Source of the DNA: Pseudoneobacillus sp042683745
GTDB lineage: Bacteria > Bacillota > Bacilli > Bacillales > Cytobacillaceae
Length of the DNA stretch: 64,000 nucleotides
Direction of reading: 5' to 3'
Assembly: GCF_042683745.1 (NCBI RefSeq)
Contig: NZ_JBHUJX010000008.1
Coordinates: 372,001-436,000, forward strand
In this document: one piece after another, positions 41,401-50,429 of the stretch
How positions within the stretch are numbered: the first letter of the stretch is position 1
Layout: each line of letters opens with the position of its first letter
Notes under the pieces: generated by a model
What the model saw: the letters and a program-made list of their open reading frames with translations, nothing else
What the model was told of the DNA's origin: nothing
Databases searched by the model: none
Translations under genes and position numbers: made by a program

Positions 41401-42444
41401 GTGAAAACGAATTGGGGAGCAGCCTTTCAAATTGCCGCTGTTTACGTCGGTACTGTCGTTGGGGCTGGCTTTGCAACTGGAAGAGAAATTGTTGAGTTCT
41501 TTTCCCGCTTTGGCTTTTTCGGCTTTATTAGTATATTAATGACTGGATATTTACTTATTTTTTTAGGTTCTAAATTAATGAGGATCGCAGCTCAGATCGG
41601 TGCAAAATCATATCAAGAGTTTAATGAATATTTATTTGGCAAATATATAGGGATGGGAATCAACTTTTTAATGTTGTTCATGTTGCTCGGGGTATGCGCT
41701 GTCATGTTATCGGGAGCGGGAGCGATATTCGCAGAGCAGCTTGGGTTAAATAAAATAATCGGGATTGTTATCACGATTGCTTTATCGTTTTTAGTCATGA
41801 TGGTTGGGTTAAAGGGTCTTTTTGCAGTGAATAGTCTTGTTGTACCATTAATGATCTCATTTAGCTTTATGTTAATGATTAAATCGATTCAAATGCCAAA
41901 CTTTATCGAAAATTTTTTATTCATTCCGTATGTTGATGATGGTTGGAAGACAGTTATTGCTCCGTTCTCTTATGCTGCCTTCAATCTTGGGCTTTCTCAA
42001 GCCGTCTTAGTACCAGTAGCAGCAGAAATTAAAGATGACCAAACGATTAAATGGGGGGGAATATTAGGTGGAGCAGCATTAACGCTCATCTTACTTTCTA
42101 GTCACCTAACTTTAGTTATGCTTCCTAATTTAGAAATGTATGAAATTCCGATGGCAGTGATTATGAAAAATATCGCATCTGGATTTTATTGGATTTTTGT
42201 GTTCATCATTTATGGGGAAATTTTCACCTCGGTCATTGGAAATGTTTTTGGGATTGAAAGGCAATTGAAAAAATATATTCCAGTTTCAAAAATGATGATG
42301 GTTTCTATGATCTTTCTTATCACGTATTTTATTAGTTTGGTTAACTATAGTACGCTACTCTCCTATTTGTATCCACTATTTGGATATATAAGTATTATTT
42401 TTATCGTCTTATTATGGATGAGGCAGTTACCTGATAAAAAGTGA
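41401..42444 (+). CDS. ykvI: YkvI-family membrane protein
   Basis: 347 residues with about ten membrane helices, from the GTG at 41401 (AAGGGGGAG upstream); the frame opens earlier at 41311 without a site. Motif YVGTVVGAGFATGREIVEFF at the N-terminus is characteristic of the YkvI family, which is distantly related to amino-acid/GerAB-type transporters of the APC superfamily. Substrate is unknown. It is divergent from clpE as in B. subtilis. Confidence 0.86.
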   Translation: MKTNWGAAFQIAAVYVGTVVGAGFATGREIVEFFSRFGFFGFISILMTGYLLIFLGSKLMRIAAQIGAKSYQEFNEYLFGKYIGMGINFLMLFMLLGVCAVMLSGAGAIFAEQLGLNKIIGIVITIALSFLVMMVGLKGLFAVNSLVVPLMISFSFMLMIKSIQMPNFIENFLFIPYVDDGWKTVIAPFSYAAFNLGLSQAVLVPVAAEIKDDQTIKWGGILGGAALTLILLSSHLTLVMLPNLEMYEIPMAVIMKNIASGFYWIFVFIIYGEIFTSVIGNVFGIERQLKKYIPVSKMMMVSMIFLITYFISLVNYSTLLSYLYPLFGYISIIFIVLLWMRQLPDKK

Positions 42445-42447
42445 AGA

Positions 42448-42484
42448 AAGCTGGAAAAAGTGACACGTCCACTTTTTCCAGCTT
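42448..42484. terminator. Two-way terminator between ykvI and the CPBP gene
   Basis: AAGCTGGAAAAAGTG (42448-42462) pairs perfectly with CACTTTTTCCAGCTT (42470-42484). Confidence 0.92.
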
Positions 42485-42485
42485 A

Positions 42486-43097
42486 TTAATTTAGAGGGAA
42501 AAGGATAAAAATAAATAAATCAAACACTAAATGTGAAACAATAACAAGCGGAATACTTCTTTTCCATGCATACAAATACCCCCAAAAGAGGCCGGCAATA
42601 AAAGTGGCAAGGACTAATATCCATTCACCAGTGTAAATATTCACGGATGCATAAATGACAGAAGATAGAATGATACTTTTCCAAAAGCCTATTTTCGTGA
42701 GCAATTTTTTAAGAATAAATCCTCTCCAAAAGATTTCTTCTCCTGGAACGGCAATCAACATCAATGAGAGATAATGCCAGAATAGAGTTGGAGAAAATAC
42801 ACGGTATAATTTCGAAATTTGAACATCAACATTAATCTTCCATAGCTTTAATAGAAATTCTCCCATTGAAAAGATTCCAAATAATAAAAAACCCGATAAA
42901 ACACCAATAATGAGATAAATATGTAGTGGTACTTTGTCATCTATTTCTTCTTGTGAGATCGAAAAGCTGATTAATAAAAGCATACTAGCTGTAAAAATAT
43001 ACCAAAAAACTTTGGGCTCGTTAAATGTAAAGAAAAAAAGGACATGAGCAAGAATAAGTCCAAGTAAAAAACGGAAATCAAACAAACCTATCTTCAT
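42486..43097 (-). CDS. CPBP-family intramembrane metalloprotease
   Basis: 203 residues, about seven membrane helices. Abi/CPBP (Rce1-like) motif 1 GEEIFWRGFILKKLL and motif 2/3 with LFWGYLYAWK and LVIVSHLVFDLFIF supply the catalytic Glu and His residues. Bacterial members process peptides or give self-immunity to bacteriocins; the substrate here is unknown. ATG at 43097 with AAGGAGT upstream. Confidence 0.88.
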   Translation of the reverse strand: MKIGLFDFRFLLGLILAHVLFFFTFNEPKVFWYIFTASMLLLISFSISQEEIDDKVPLHIYLIIGVLSGFLLFGIFSMGEFLLKLWKINVDVQISKLYRVFSPTLFWHYLSLMLIAVPGEEIFWRGFILKKLLTKIGFWKSIILSSVIYASVNIYTGEWILVLATFIAGLFWGYLYAWKRSIPLVIVSHLVFDLFIFILFPLN

Positions 43098-43239
43098 AAG
43101 GAAAAAAAACTCCTTTCTATTACTTCTGTAATTTTAACCTAAAAAACAGCTCGGTGTAAGACAAATCCCAAAAAACCATTACTGATAAAAATCATTAATA
43201 TTGCTTATGCTATATGTATCAACGAAAGGAGGAACAAGT

Positions 43240-43362
43240 ATGACAAAGGCTAAAAGAGAGAAAGAAAGAGCTTGGACAGTTAGAAAACAAGATCAACATC
43301 CACATGGGAAAGTTAAATCGTTAAAAGAATTGTCAAATGGACCCTTGCAAGGAAAAGAATAA
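43240..43362 (+). CDS. Small basic protein, DUF6254-like
   Basis: 40 residues: MTKAKREKERAWTVRKQDQH then PHGKVKSLKELSNGPLQGKE. The WTVRKQxQxPHGKVKSLKEL block resembles the DUF6254 family of small Bacillus proteins. A near-ideal AAAGGAGG site precedes the ATG and a terminator follows. Function unknown. Confidence 0.72.
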   Translation: MTKAKREKERAWTVRKQDQHPHGKVKSLKELSNGPLQGKE

Positions 43363-43390
43363 TTTTCTGAATATAATATTGATAATAATG

Positions 43391-43431
43391 AAAAAATAAA
43401 CAAGCAGCTAAAAACTGCTTGTTTATTTACA
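43391..43431. terminator. Two-way terminator between the DUF6254-like gene and ykvS
   Basis: AAATAAACAAGCAG pairs with CTGCTTGTTTATTT around TAAAAA. Confidence 0.9.
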
Positions 43432-43457
43432 CAGTATTGAAGAATGTGACTTCCCTT

Positions 43458-43649
43458 TTATATGGCAGCATTCTCTTTAATAATTTTATAGTTTTTATGA
43501 TTAATAACGGTACGTTGGTCTAATTCTAAATCACGATAATTATCCATATAAGTGAGATCAACGATAACAGAGTTTTCATTTACTTTTTCAACAATACCTT
43601 GTAAGCCTTCTTTAAATTCGATGACGTTACCAACTTCTGCCTTTTTCAA
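43458..43649 (-). CDS. ykvS: YkvS-family protein (DUF2187)
   Basis: 63 residues forming a KOW/SH3-like small beta barrel (VGNVIEFKEGLQGIVEKVNE, SVIVDLTYMDNYRDLELDQR, VINHKNYKIIKE). DUF2187 proteins are conserved in Bacillales and unassigned. AGGAGAGG precedes the ATG. The 260 bases upstream (43650-43913) are AT-rich with no feature I can name. Confidence 0.88.
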   Translation of the reverse strand: MKKAEVGNVIEFKEGLQGIVEKVNENSVIVDLTYMDNYRDLELDQRTVINHKNYKIIKENAAI

Positions 43650-43913
43650 CCATTTCCTCTCCTTATTAAGCCATTTTACAAACTTCAGTTTGCACTAAAT
43701 ATTGCTTTAAGTAAAGAATTTAACATTCAATTCAAAAAAGCAAGAAAGATCATTTTATATAGCAATAAAAGTTTTTTAGCTTATTTTACCATAACTTTAA
43801 TCAAATTTACATCTATTTATCTGAAAATTTTAAAAAAGGCATATAACCTATAGAAAATGTTATGATAAAGCCAATTATTTAGAAATCAATGGACGAAGTA
43901 GCGGGTGAGTAAA

Positions 43914-44108
43914 ATGGATGAAAAATTGATAAATGAAATACTTGATCAATTAAAAAACGGAAGTTTGACACAATATTATGTTGAAAAAGATAATTTCTTA
44001 TCCTTTCGAAAAGTTTTAGTGAAAAGAGAAGATTTTAAGCATTTTCGGGGAATTGCACAGCGTGGGGGAGCAGTTAATTATTCGTATTTAGAAGTTCCAA
44101 GGAGTTAG
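43914..44108 (+). CDS. Small conserved hypothetical protein
   Basis: 64 residues from ATG 43914, 6 bases after GGGTGAG; a GTG at 43905 is also in frame. Soluble, with a helical start (DEKLINEILDQLKNG) and a basic C-terminal half ending GIAQRGGAVNYSYLEVPRS. It resembles short B. subtilis proteins of this neighbourhood in size only. No function recognised. Confidence 0.65.
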   Translation: MDEKLINEILDQLKNGSLTQYYVEKDNFLSFRKVLVKREDFKHFRGIAQRGGAVNYSYLEVPRS

Positions 44109-44350
44109 AAGCAGAATTTTATTACATTCAATTGTAACACTTCCGTAATAATTCTGTTATACAGAATCCTATTTCTGTTATAAATTTGCTTATTTTGGAA
44201 ATGTTATTGATTGTGATAATTTTCCAATAGCCGAATGAATGGTTTAACCATAGTAGGTTCAAGACCTTTCCAAATGTTGGACGATGAAATGAATTATTAC
44301 AGGTGTTAGCCTATTAGTAGAGCAAAATAACGCTAGTAGGAGGTTTTATT

Positions 44351-44941
44351 ATGAAGAAAATGAAGAAACTACTAATTGGATCAGCTCTTTCTTTATCAAT
44401 TTTTGGATTCCAATTACATGCAGATGCAGCTGTAAACCATAAGGTAAAATCGGGTGAAACATTTTGGAAGATTGCAAGTAAATACGGTGTACCTATTCAC
44501 AATTTAATGAATGTCAATAATCGAACCAGTTCACAATTAAATGTTGGTGAGACTTTAGAAATCCCTGCAAGTATTTCTCAAGCAGAAAAAGATCTTTTAG
44601 CTAGGCTTGTTTCAGCAGAAGCAAAAGGCGAATCTTATGCAGGGAAAGTCGCTGTAGCAACAGTTGTATTAAATCGGGTAGATCATCCGAAATTTCCTAA
44701 CACGATTAAAGGGGTTATATACCAAATTAGTGGCGGACATTATGCCTTCTCACCTGTTCAAAATGGTGCAATCAATCGACCAGCGGATTCAGCATCAAAA
44801 AAAGCGGTAAATGAAGCACTTGCTTTTAGAGGCGGTGGTAAGGGATCTATTTACTTTTACAATCCTAAAACAGCAAAAAGCAGTTGGATAAAGTCTCGTC
44901 CAGTGACGACAAAAATTGGGAATCATGTGTTTGCATTATAA
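44351..44941 (+). CDS. ykvT: LysM-SleB-type cell wall hydrolase (YkvT-like)
   Basis: 196 residues. Signal peptide about 1-27 (MKKMKKLLIGSALSLSIFGF), one LysM domain about 29-72 (HKVKSGETFWKIASKYGVPI), and a SleB/Hydrolase_2 domain about 80-195 (LLARLVSAEAKGESYAGKVA, VVLNRVDHPKFPNTIKGVIY, with catalytic Glu in the first). The enzyme should be an N-acetylmuramoyl hydrolase or lytic transglycosylase acting on spore or vegetative peptidoglycan. GTAGGAGG precedes the ATG. No SigI-type promoter was seen upstream. Confidence 0.92.
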   Translation: MKKMKKLLIGSALSLSIFGFQLHADAAVNHKVKSGETFWKIASKYGVPIHNLMNVNNRTSSQLNVGETLEIPASISQAEKDLLARLVSAEAKGESYAGKVAVATVVLNRVDHPKFPNTIKGVIYQISGGHYAFSPVQNGAINRPADSASKKAVNEALAFRGGGKGSIYFYNPKTAKSSWIKSRPVTTKIGNHVFAL

Positions 44942-45026
44942 ATAAAAACATTACAAAAGTTCTAGGTAAAAGGATATGTTCATATATTGTGAAAGAAAGA
45001 TGAACTTTTACCTGGGGAGTGATGAG

Positions 45027-45392
45027 ATGGGAGTTCGACTAATTAAAATTTCTGTTGTTTATTTTGCAATTGGAATTTTGTTAGGGTACTACATGTCAAT
45101 TTCACATTCTTATGCGTTAAAACCGGTTCACGTTCATATTAATTTGTTAGGCTGGACAGCACTAACATTGGCAGGAATTATTTATCACTTATTTCCTACA
45201 ATTAGCAAGAATCGATTAGGAACATGGCATTTTTGGCTCCATAATATCGGTCTTCCTATTATGATGATTTCTTTAGCAATTCTTGTTACGACTGGAAATG
45301 AATCAGTTTTACCAGGTGTGGCAACAGGAGCAACGATAACGGTTCTTGGAGTTCTGTTATTTGTTTGGAATGTATTAAGAAATGTAAAATAA
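45027..45392 (+). CDS. Small heme-copper-oxidase-subunit-I-like membrane protein
   Basis: 121 residues, four membrane helices, from ATG 45027 after GGGGAGTGATGAG. HVHINLLGWTALTLAGIIYH and LGTWHFWLHNIGLP recall helices of the NorB/cbb3 subunit I family (heme-ligand histidines), but the protein covers only a fraction of a normal 450-residue subunit. Such stand-alone short proteins are common in Bacillus and of unknown role; it may be a heme-binding or assembly protein, which is inference. Confidence 0.78.
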   Translation: MGVRLIKISVVYFAIGILLGYYMSISHSYALKPVHVHINLLGWTALTLAGIIYHLFPTISKNRLGTWHFWLHNIGLPIMMISLAILVTTGNESVLPGVATGATITVLGVLLFVWNVLRNVK

Positions 45393-45440
45393 ACGAGGGT
45401 AAGGGTGGTGATTAATCACCCTTACCCTCGTTTATTTTTT
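45389..45440. terminator. Very long-stem two-way terminator
   Basis: AAATAAACGAGGGTAAGGGT pairs perfectly with its complement across a 13-base interval; T-runs on both strands. It overlaps the stop regions of both convergent genes. Confidence 0.95.
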
Positions 45441-45806
45441 GTAACCCATTTGAATGACTCTAGCGAATCCTTTTAATTCTTCAATGATCTCAAGCTTTGT
45501 TTCTGCATCATCTCTACCTACAAGTCCATATATATAATAGGAATGAAAAGTTTTCTTCCAAATGAGATCCCCAATTAAACGTATTTGTTTCTTGTTAATT
45601 GAAAAGCTCATTTCAATTAAGAAGTTTTTTTCATTAACAGGCAAATTTAAATCTGTTTTAAATCTAACTCCATTCGGGCTAACATCTAAAATGTCAGCAC
45701 GTCCTATTTTAGAATTATTCTCATTATAGATTTTTAATATTTTGTAAGTAGCAGGAATAGGATCTTGAAAGTGAAAACGAAAAGGTTCCTTACGTTTATA
45801 CTGCAT
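45432..45806 (-). CDS. PilZ-domain protein
   Basis: 124 residues. PilZ signature: RKEPFR (R-x3-R arm) near the N-terminus and LDVSPNGVRF (D/NxSxxG) about residues 41-50, both needed to bind cyclic-di-GMP. Stand-alone PilZ proteins act as effectors that alter motility or matrix output. It is not in an operon. The cyclic-di-GMP enzymes at 53945 and 58884 could supply or read its ligand. Confidence 0.9.
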   Translation of the reverse strand: MQYKRKEPFRFHFQDPIPATYKILKIYNENNSKIGRADILDVSPNGVRFKTDLNLPVNEKNFLIEMSFSINKKQIRLIGDLIWKKTFHSYYIYGLVGRDDAETKLEIIEELKGFARVIQMGYKK

Positions 45807-46034
45807 TTATATCACCACGGTTATTGAAATATATTAAGATTTTAACATGGAAAAATTAGTAATTCTAATAAATATTATGACAAACTTGTGAATGATAAAA
45901 TTTACTAAATCGTTCAAAATTTAAGAATGAAGCAACAAGAAATTCGATATACATGTTTCAAGAGGTGTTGGATAAAATATAACCGTATTTCAAGTAACGT
46001 ATTCATTCTATTAATATAAAGGAGTTTGATATTC

Positions 46035-46298
46035 ATGGTAGAAAAACAATTTAAGGTAATAGCGGAAACGGGTATACACGCTAGACCTGCTACACTACTC
46101 GTTCAAACAGCAAGTAAATTTGATTCTGAAATTTATCTATCATACAAGGATAAAAAGGTTAATCTTAAATCAATTATGGGTGTTATGTCTCTTGGAGTAG
46201 GACAAGGTGCGGACATTACGATTTCTGCCGAGGGATCGGATGAAGCGGAAGCTGTTAATAGCCTAGAAGAAACATTGAAAAAAGAAGGTTTGGCTTAA
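46035..46298 (+). CDS. ptsH: Phosphocarrier protein HPr
   Basis: 87 residues, start ATG 46035 after AAAGGAG. Both regulatory sites are present: His15 in GIHARPAT (phosphorylated by enzyme I) and Ser46 in LKSIMGVMSLGV (phosphorylated by HPr kinase, making the CcpA corepressor). Translated two bases before ptsI. ptsG, which precedes ptsH in B. subtilis, is absent here. Confidence 0.98.
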   Translation: MVEKQFKVIAETGIHARPATLLVQTASKFDSEIYLSYKDKKVNLKSIMGVMSLGVGQGADITISAEGSDEAEAVNSLEETLKKEGLA

Positions 46299-46300
46299 AT

Positions 46301-48016
46301 ATGACTTTTTTAACTGGGATTGCAGCTTCACATGGCATTGCCATGGCTAAAGCATATCGATTAGTGGAGGCAGACTTAACTTTTTCAAAAATAATTGTTA
46401 ATGATGCTGTCGAGGAAATTTCAAGATTCCGTAATGCTTTAGAAACCTCAAAATTGGAGCTATCCGTAATTCGAGATCAGGCAAGAGATAATTTAGGACA
46501 AGATAAGGCAGCTATTTTTGAAGCTCATCTTCTCGTATTAAGTGATCCTGAATTAATTAAACCGATTGAAGATAAAATTAAAACAGAAAAAGTTAATGCT
46601 GAGGTAGCATTAAAAGAAACATCAGATCTATTTATTATAATGTTTGAGCAAATGGACAATGAATATATGAAAGAAAGGGCAGCGGATATCCGTGATGTGA
46701 CCAAACGAGTTCTAGCTCATTTATTAAATGTTTCAATTGTCAATCCGAGCATGATTGCGGAAGAAGTAATAATTGTGGCTGAGGATTTAACTCCATCGGA
46801 CACCGCACAGCTGAATCGCGAATTTGTCAAAGGATTTACAACAGATATTGGAGGAAGAACATCGCATTCTGCCATCATGGCACGCTCAATGGAAATCCCT
46901 GCTGTTGTTGGAACAAAAAATGCAACGAGAACAATACAAAATGGAGATTTCATTATTGTTGATGGGTTAAAGGGAGAAGTACATATAAATCCAACACCAG
47001 AAGTTGTAGAAGCCTATAAACAAGTCCATCAAACCCATCAAAAACAAAAGGAAGAGTGGGCAAAGCTTGTTCATGAAAAGTCAATAACAAAGGATGGTCA
47101 CCAAGTTGAACTTGCTGCTAATATCGGAACTCCTAAAGATTTAAAAGGAGTGATTGAAAATGGTGGAGAAGCTATAGGCCTCTATCGCACTGAATTTCTT
47201 TATATGGGTAGAGATCAACTTCCTACCGAAGAAGAGCAATTCCAAGCCTATAAAGAAGTGCTAGAAGGGATGAAAGGAAAGCCTGTTGTTGTGAGAACTC
47301 TTGATATTGGTGGAGACAAAGAACTACCTTATCTTGATTTACCAAAAGAATTAAACCCATTTCTAGGTTTCCGAGCTATTCGTCTTTGTCTTGAAGAGCA
47401 AACGATTTTCCGGACCCAGCTTCGAGCGCTTTTAAGGGCAAGTGTATTTGGTCATTTAAAAATTATGTTTCCCATGATTGCAACGATTGATGAATTCCGC
47501 CAAAGTAAGGCTATTCTGGAAGAAGAGAAGCAGAACCTACTTAATATAAGCGAGAAGTTCTCTGAACAAATTGAACTAGGGATTATGGTGGAAATTCCAT
47601 CAACTGCCGTTTTGGCAGATCAATTTGCAAAAGAGGTCGACTTCTTCAGTATTGGTACAAACGACCTTATTCAATACACGATGGCTGCAGACCGTATGAA
47701 TGAACGCGTTTCGTATTTATATCAACCGTACAATCCAGCGATTTTGCGTTTAGTAAAAATGGTTATTGATGCTGCCCACAAAGAAGGTAAATGGGCTGGT
47801 ATGTGTGGTGAGATGGCTGGAGATGATTTAGCTATTCCTATTTTAGTTGGACTTGGATTAGATGAATTTTCGATGAGCGCTACTAGCATTTTGAAAGCTC
47901 GTTCGCAAATTCGTCAGCTCTCAAAACCAGATCTAGAATTACTAGCACAACAAGTTCTAACTATGAGTACGACTAAAGAAGTCCAAGCTGCTGTTCGAGA
48001 AGTAACTAAAAAATAG
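46301..48016 (+). CDS. ptsI: Phosphoenolpyruvate-protein phosphotransferase (enzyme I)
   Basis: 571 residues. N-terminal HPr-binding domain, phosphohistidine in TDIGGRTSHSAIMARS, PEP-binding motifs (GLYRTEFLYMGRD, RTLDIGGDKELPYL, ADQFAKEVDFFSIGTNDLIQ) and the C-terminal MCGEMAGD cysteine. It starts the sugar phosphotransfer chain PEP to HPr. Coupled to ptsH by a two-base gap. Confidence 0.98.
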   Translation: MTFLTGIAASHGIAMAKAYRLVEADLTFSKIIVNDAVEEISRFRNALETSKLELSVIRDQARDNLGQDKAAIFEAHLLVLSDPELIKPIEDKIKTEKVNAEVALKETSDLFIIMFEQMDNEYMKERAADIRDVTKRVLAHLLNVSIVNPSMIAEEVIIVAEDLTPSDTAQLNREFVKGFTTDIGGRTSHSAIMARSMEIPAVVGTKNATRTIQNGDFIIVDGLKGEVHINPTPEVVEAYKQVHQTHQKQKEEWAKLVHEKSITKDGHQVELAANIGTPKDLKGVIENGGEAIGLYRTEFLYMGRDQLPTEEEQFQAYKEVLEGMKGKPVVVRTLDIGGDKELPYLDLPKELNPFLGFRAIRLCLEEQTIFRTQLRALLRASVFGHLKIMFPMIATIDEFRQSKAILEEEKQNLLNISEKFSEQIELGIMVEIPSTAVLADQFAKEVDFFSIGTNDLIQYTMAADRMNERVSYLYQPYNPAILRLVKMVIDAAHKEGKWAGMCGEMAGDDLAIPILVGLGLDEFSMSATSILKARSQIRQLSKPDLELLAQQVLTMSTTKEVQAAVREVTKK

Positions 48017-48030
48017 AAATTAGAGCCTGA

Positions 48031-48066
48031 GAAAAGAGATTTGGCTGTAGCCAGTCTCTTTTCATT
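48031..48066 (+). terminator. Terminator after ptsI
   Basis: GAAAAGAGA..GGCT pairs with AGCC..TCTCTTTTC, followed by ATTTTCC. Confidence 0.75.
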
Positions 48067-48120
48067 TTCCGTCCTCATGCTAAAATATAGATAATAGAGT
48101 TAGAAGAGGTGGAGAAATTG

Positions 48121-48999
48121 TTGAAAATAGAAGAAACGGTAATCGGATTTATTGGAGTAGGCGTAATGGGGAATAGTATGGCCAAAAATTTATTAAATGC
48201 TGGTTTTACATTAGTCATTACATCAAGAACGAAAGAAAAAGCCTATGAGTTGATCGATCTAGGTGCTAAATGGGTAAATACCCCGAAAGAAGTCGCCAAA
48301 GCTTCAAAAGTCATTATAACAATGGTTGGTTATCCATCAGATGTTGAGGAAGTGTACTTTGGGGAAGATGGGCTTATTGCCAACTGCCCGAAACATACAT
48401 ATTTAATAGATATGACAACTTCAACTCCTACTTTAGCAAAAAGAATTCATGAAGAAGCACTAAGAGCTGGTTTACATGCTTTAGATGCTCCTGTTTCTGG
48501 AGGAGATATTGGTGCGAAAGAAGCAAGGTTAGCAATTATGGTTGGCGGAAGAGAAGAAGATTTTGAAGCTGTATACCCGATTTTTCAAGTACTAGGAAAC
48601 AATATTATTCACCAAGGTGAAGCAGGTGCGGGACAACATACAAAAATGTGTAATCAAATTGCGATTGCTTCCAATATGATTGGTGTGTGTGAAGCCATTG
48701 TTTATGCCGAAAAAGCAGGGCTAAATCCGGAAAAGGTATTACAAACAATTTCTTCTGGTGCAGCGGGAAGTTGGTCCCTTTCAAATTTAGCACCAAGAAT
48801 TCTTAAGGAGAATTTTGAGCCAGGATTCTATATTAAACATTTTATTAAAGATATGAAAATTGCCCTTGATGAAGCCGACAACCTTGGTATGGATGTACCT
48901 GGATTATCTTTAGCGAAGAAGATGTATGATCAACTAGCAGATAATGGCGAGGAAAATAGCGGTACACAAGCACTTTATAAATATTGGGCAAACCGCTAA
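48121..48999 (+). CDS. ykwC: NAD(P)-dependent oxidoreductase of the 3-hydroxyisobutyrate dehydrogenase family
   Basis: About 292 residues. Rossmann motif GFIGVGVMGNSMAKNLL at the N-terminus, substrate-binding DAPVSGGDIGAKEARLAIMV and the catalytic lysine helix GAGQHTKMCNQI. It probably oxidises a short beta-hydroxyacid; the substrate is not established. Two adjacent TTG codons (48118, 48121) fit the AGAGGTGGAG site; an in-frame GTG at 48109 overlaps the site. Orthologous in position to ykwC. Confidence 0.88.
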   Translation: MKIEETVIGFIGVGVMGNSMAKNLLNAGFTLVITSRTKEKAYELIDLGAKWVNTPKEVAKASKVIITMVGYPSDVEEVYFGEDGLIANCPKHTYLIDMTTSTPTLAKRIHEEALRAGLHALDAPVSGGDIGAKEARLAIMVGGREEDFEAVYPIFQVLGNNIIHQGEAGAGQHTKMCNQIAIASNMIGVCEAIVYAEKAGLNPEKVLQTISSGAAGSWSLSNLAPRILKENFEPGFYIKHFIKDMKIALDEADNLGMDVPGLSLAKKMYDQLADNGEENSGTQALYKYWANR

Positions 49000-49080
49000 A
49001 AGTTACGAGAACAAAGAGACTGAATAAAATCCTTCCTTCCCATTCATAATAAATTTGAATAAGAAAAGGAGGTTTTTATG

Positions 49081-49257
49081 ATGGCGAAAAAAAATAAGAA
49101 AAATGATGCGGACCAAAAGAATAAACAAGGATTTGATTCGGCGGTATTAAATCAGGAATTCGCTCACGAATTTGGAAGTGAAGCGACGAACCAAATTCAT
49201 AAAGATAAGGCAAAGAAAGAAAAGGCTTCAAAGAATAATGGGAAATACAATGGATAA
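49081..49257 (+). CDS. Small Lys-rich spore-like protein with EFxxEF motif
   Basis: 58 residues: a Lys/Asn-rich start, central SAVLNQEFAHEFGSEATNQI and a basic tail (KDKAKKEKASKNNGKYNG). EFAHEFGSE is close in pattern to the FGTEFASETN repeat of gamma-type spore proteins, at which GPR cleaves. AAAAGGAGG lies 8 bases before the ATG (a further ATG abuts it), and a terminator follows. It has the same pattern as the two genes at 13207 and 13368. Confidence 0.68.
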   Translation: MAKKNKKNDADQKNKQGFDSAVLNQEFAHEFGSEATNQIHKDKAKKEKASKNNGKYNG

Positions 49258-49287
49258 AAAAATGCCCTTTATAGGGCATTTTTATTA
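49255..49287. terminator. Two-way terminator between the EFxxEF gene and patA
   Basis: AAAAATGCCC pairs with GGGCATTTTT around TTTATA. Confidence 0.88.
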
Positions 49288-50429
49288 GAATTTAAGTAGG
49301 ATTCTAACCGGTTTAATCCTTCTGTTAATGTTTCCATAGAATAGGCATAGGATAAACGGAAATAGCCCTCGCCATACTTAGAAAATGCACTCCCTGGAAC
49401 AACGGCGAATTTCGCTTTTTCAACTAAATCGAGACAAAAATCGAATGAATTAAGATGTTTTACAGGTGCTTTCACAAAAAAGTAAAAAGCCCCGTCCGGT
49501 TTAATAACCTCTAGTCCCATCGTTACTAAACGCTTGTATACATAGTCTCTTCTTTTTTCGTATTCCTTCTTCATTGGAATCGCATCATTTATTCCATTTG
49601 TAAGTGCCTCAAGTGCTGCTGCCTGCGAAATGGTCGTTGCACATGTCACATTATATTGGTGAACTTTTAACATATGCTTTGAAATTTGCTCTGGAGCAAA
49701 TAACAAACCGATTCTCCAGCCTGTCATTGAATGAGATTTCGACAGTCCATTAATGACAATCGTTTGTTCATGAATGAAAGAGGCAATCGAAGAATGTTCA
49801 TGCTCATAACTAAGTTCGCTATATATTTCATCTGCTAATATAAAGATATCTTTTCCCTTTACTAAATCAGCAATTTCTTTTAATTCCGTTTTTGATAGAC
49901 TTACACCAGTCGGATTGGAAGGATACGGTAAGACGATACAGCGTGTTTTATCAGTAAGATATGGTTTTATAACATCTGCTGTCATCCGAAATTGGTATGG
50001 GCGAATATCAGCATGAACAGGTGTTGCCCCGCATAAGCGGATGATAGGCTCATAGCCTGGATAGACGGGTCCAGGTAGGATAGCCTCTACTCCTGATGTT
50101 AAAATCGTTCGAAATGCAATATCGATAGCCTCACTAGCCCCAGTAGTGACAATTACCTCTGATTCCGGATTATAGGAAATATTATATTTTGTATGAACAA
50201 AATCAGCAGCAGCTCTTCTCAGTTCAATTGTTCCAGCATTATGAGTATATGTAGTAAAATCATTATCAATTGCCTTTTTTCCAGCTTCTTTCACATGTAA
50301 AGGGGTAGGAAAGTCTGGTTGTCCAATTGTAAGGGAGATCATATCTTTTGTTCCAGAAACAAGATTGAAAAATTTGCGAATTCCCGATATTTCGATATCC
50401 TTAACTTTAGAATTAATTAAATGTTCCAT
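49269..50429 (-). CDS. patA: Aminotransferase PatA
   Basis: 386-residue class I aminotransferase. PLP signature: VLPYPSNPTGVSLS, the DEIYSELSYEH region and the Schiff-base lysine in INGLSKSHSMTGWRIG. Sequence is closely like B. subtilis PatA (ISGIRKFFNLV..SLTIGQPDFPTP), implicated in lysine/diaminopimelate metabolism as an N-acetyl-LL-diaminopimelate aminotransferase. That links it to dapH and dapL at the end of the window, the other enzymes of the acetylase route. Confidence 0.93.
   Translation of the reverse strand: MEHLINSKVKDIEISGIRKFFNLVSGTKDMISLTIGQPDFPTPLHVKEAGKKAIDNDFTTYTHNAGTIELRRAAADFVHTKYNISYNPESEVIVTTGASEAIDIAFRTILTSGVEAILPGPVYPGYEPIIRLCGATPVHADIRPYQFRMTADVIKPYLTDKTRCIVLPYPSNPTGVSLSKTELKEIADLVKGKDIFILADEIYSELSYEHEHSSIASFIHEQTIVINGLSKSHSMTGWRIGLLFAPEQISKHMLKVHQYNVTCATTISQAAALEALTNGINDAIPMKKEYEKRRDYVYKRLVTMGLEVIKPDGAFYFFVKAPVKHLNSFDFCLDLVEKAKFAVVPGSAFSKYGEGYFRLSYAYSMETLTEGLNRLESYLNSNKNAL

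Noticed and set aside
45027..45392. Truncated cytochrome oxidase subunit I pseudogene
   Set aside because: It has its own start, ribosome binding site and terminator and a self-contained four-helix length seen in other Bacillus proteins; no remnants of the rest of subunit I flank it.
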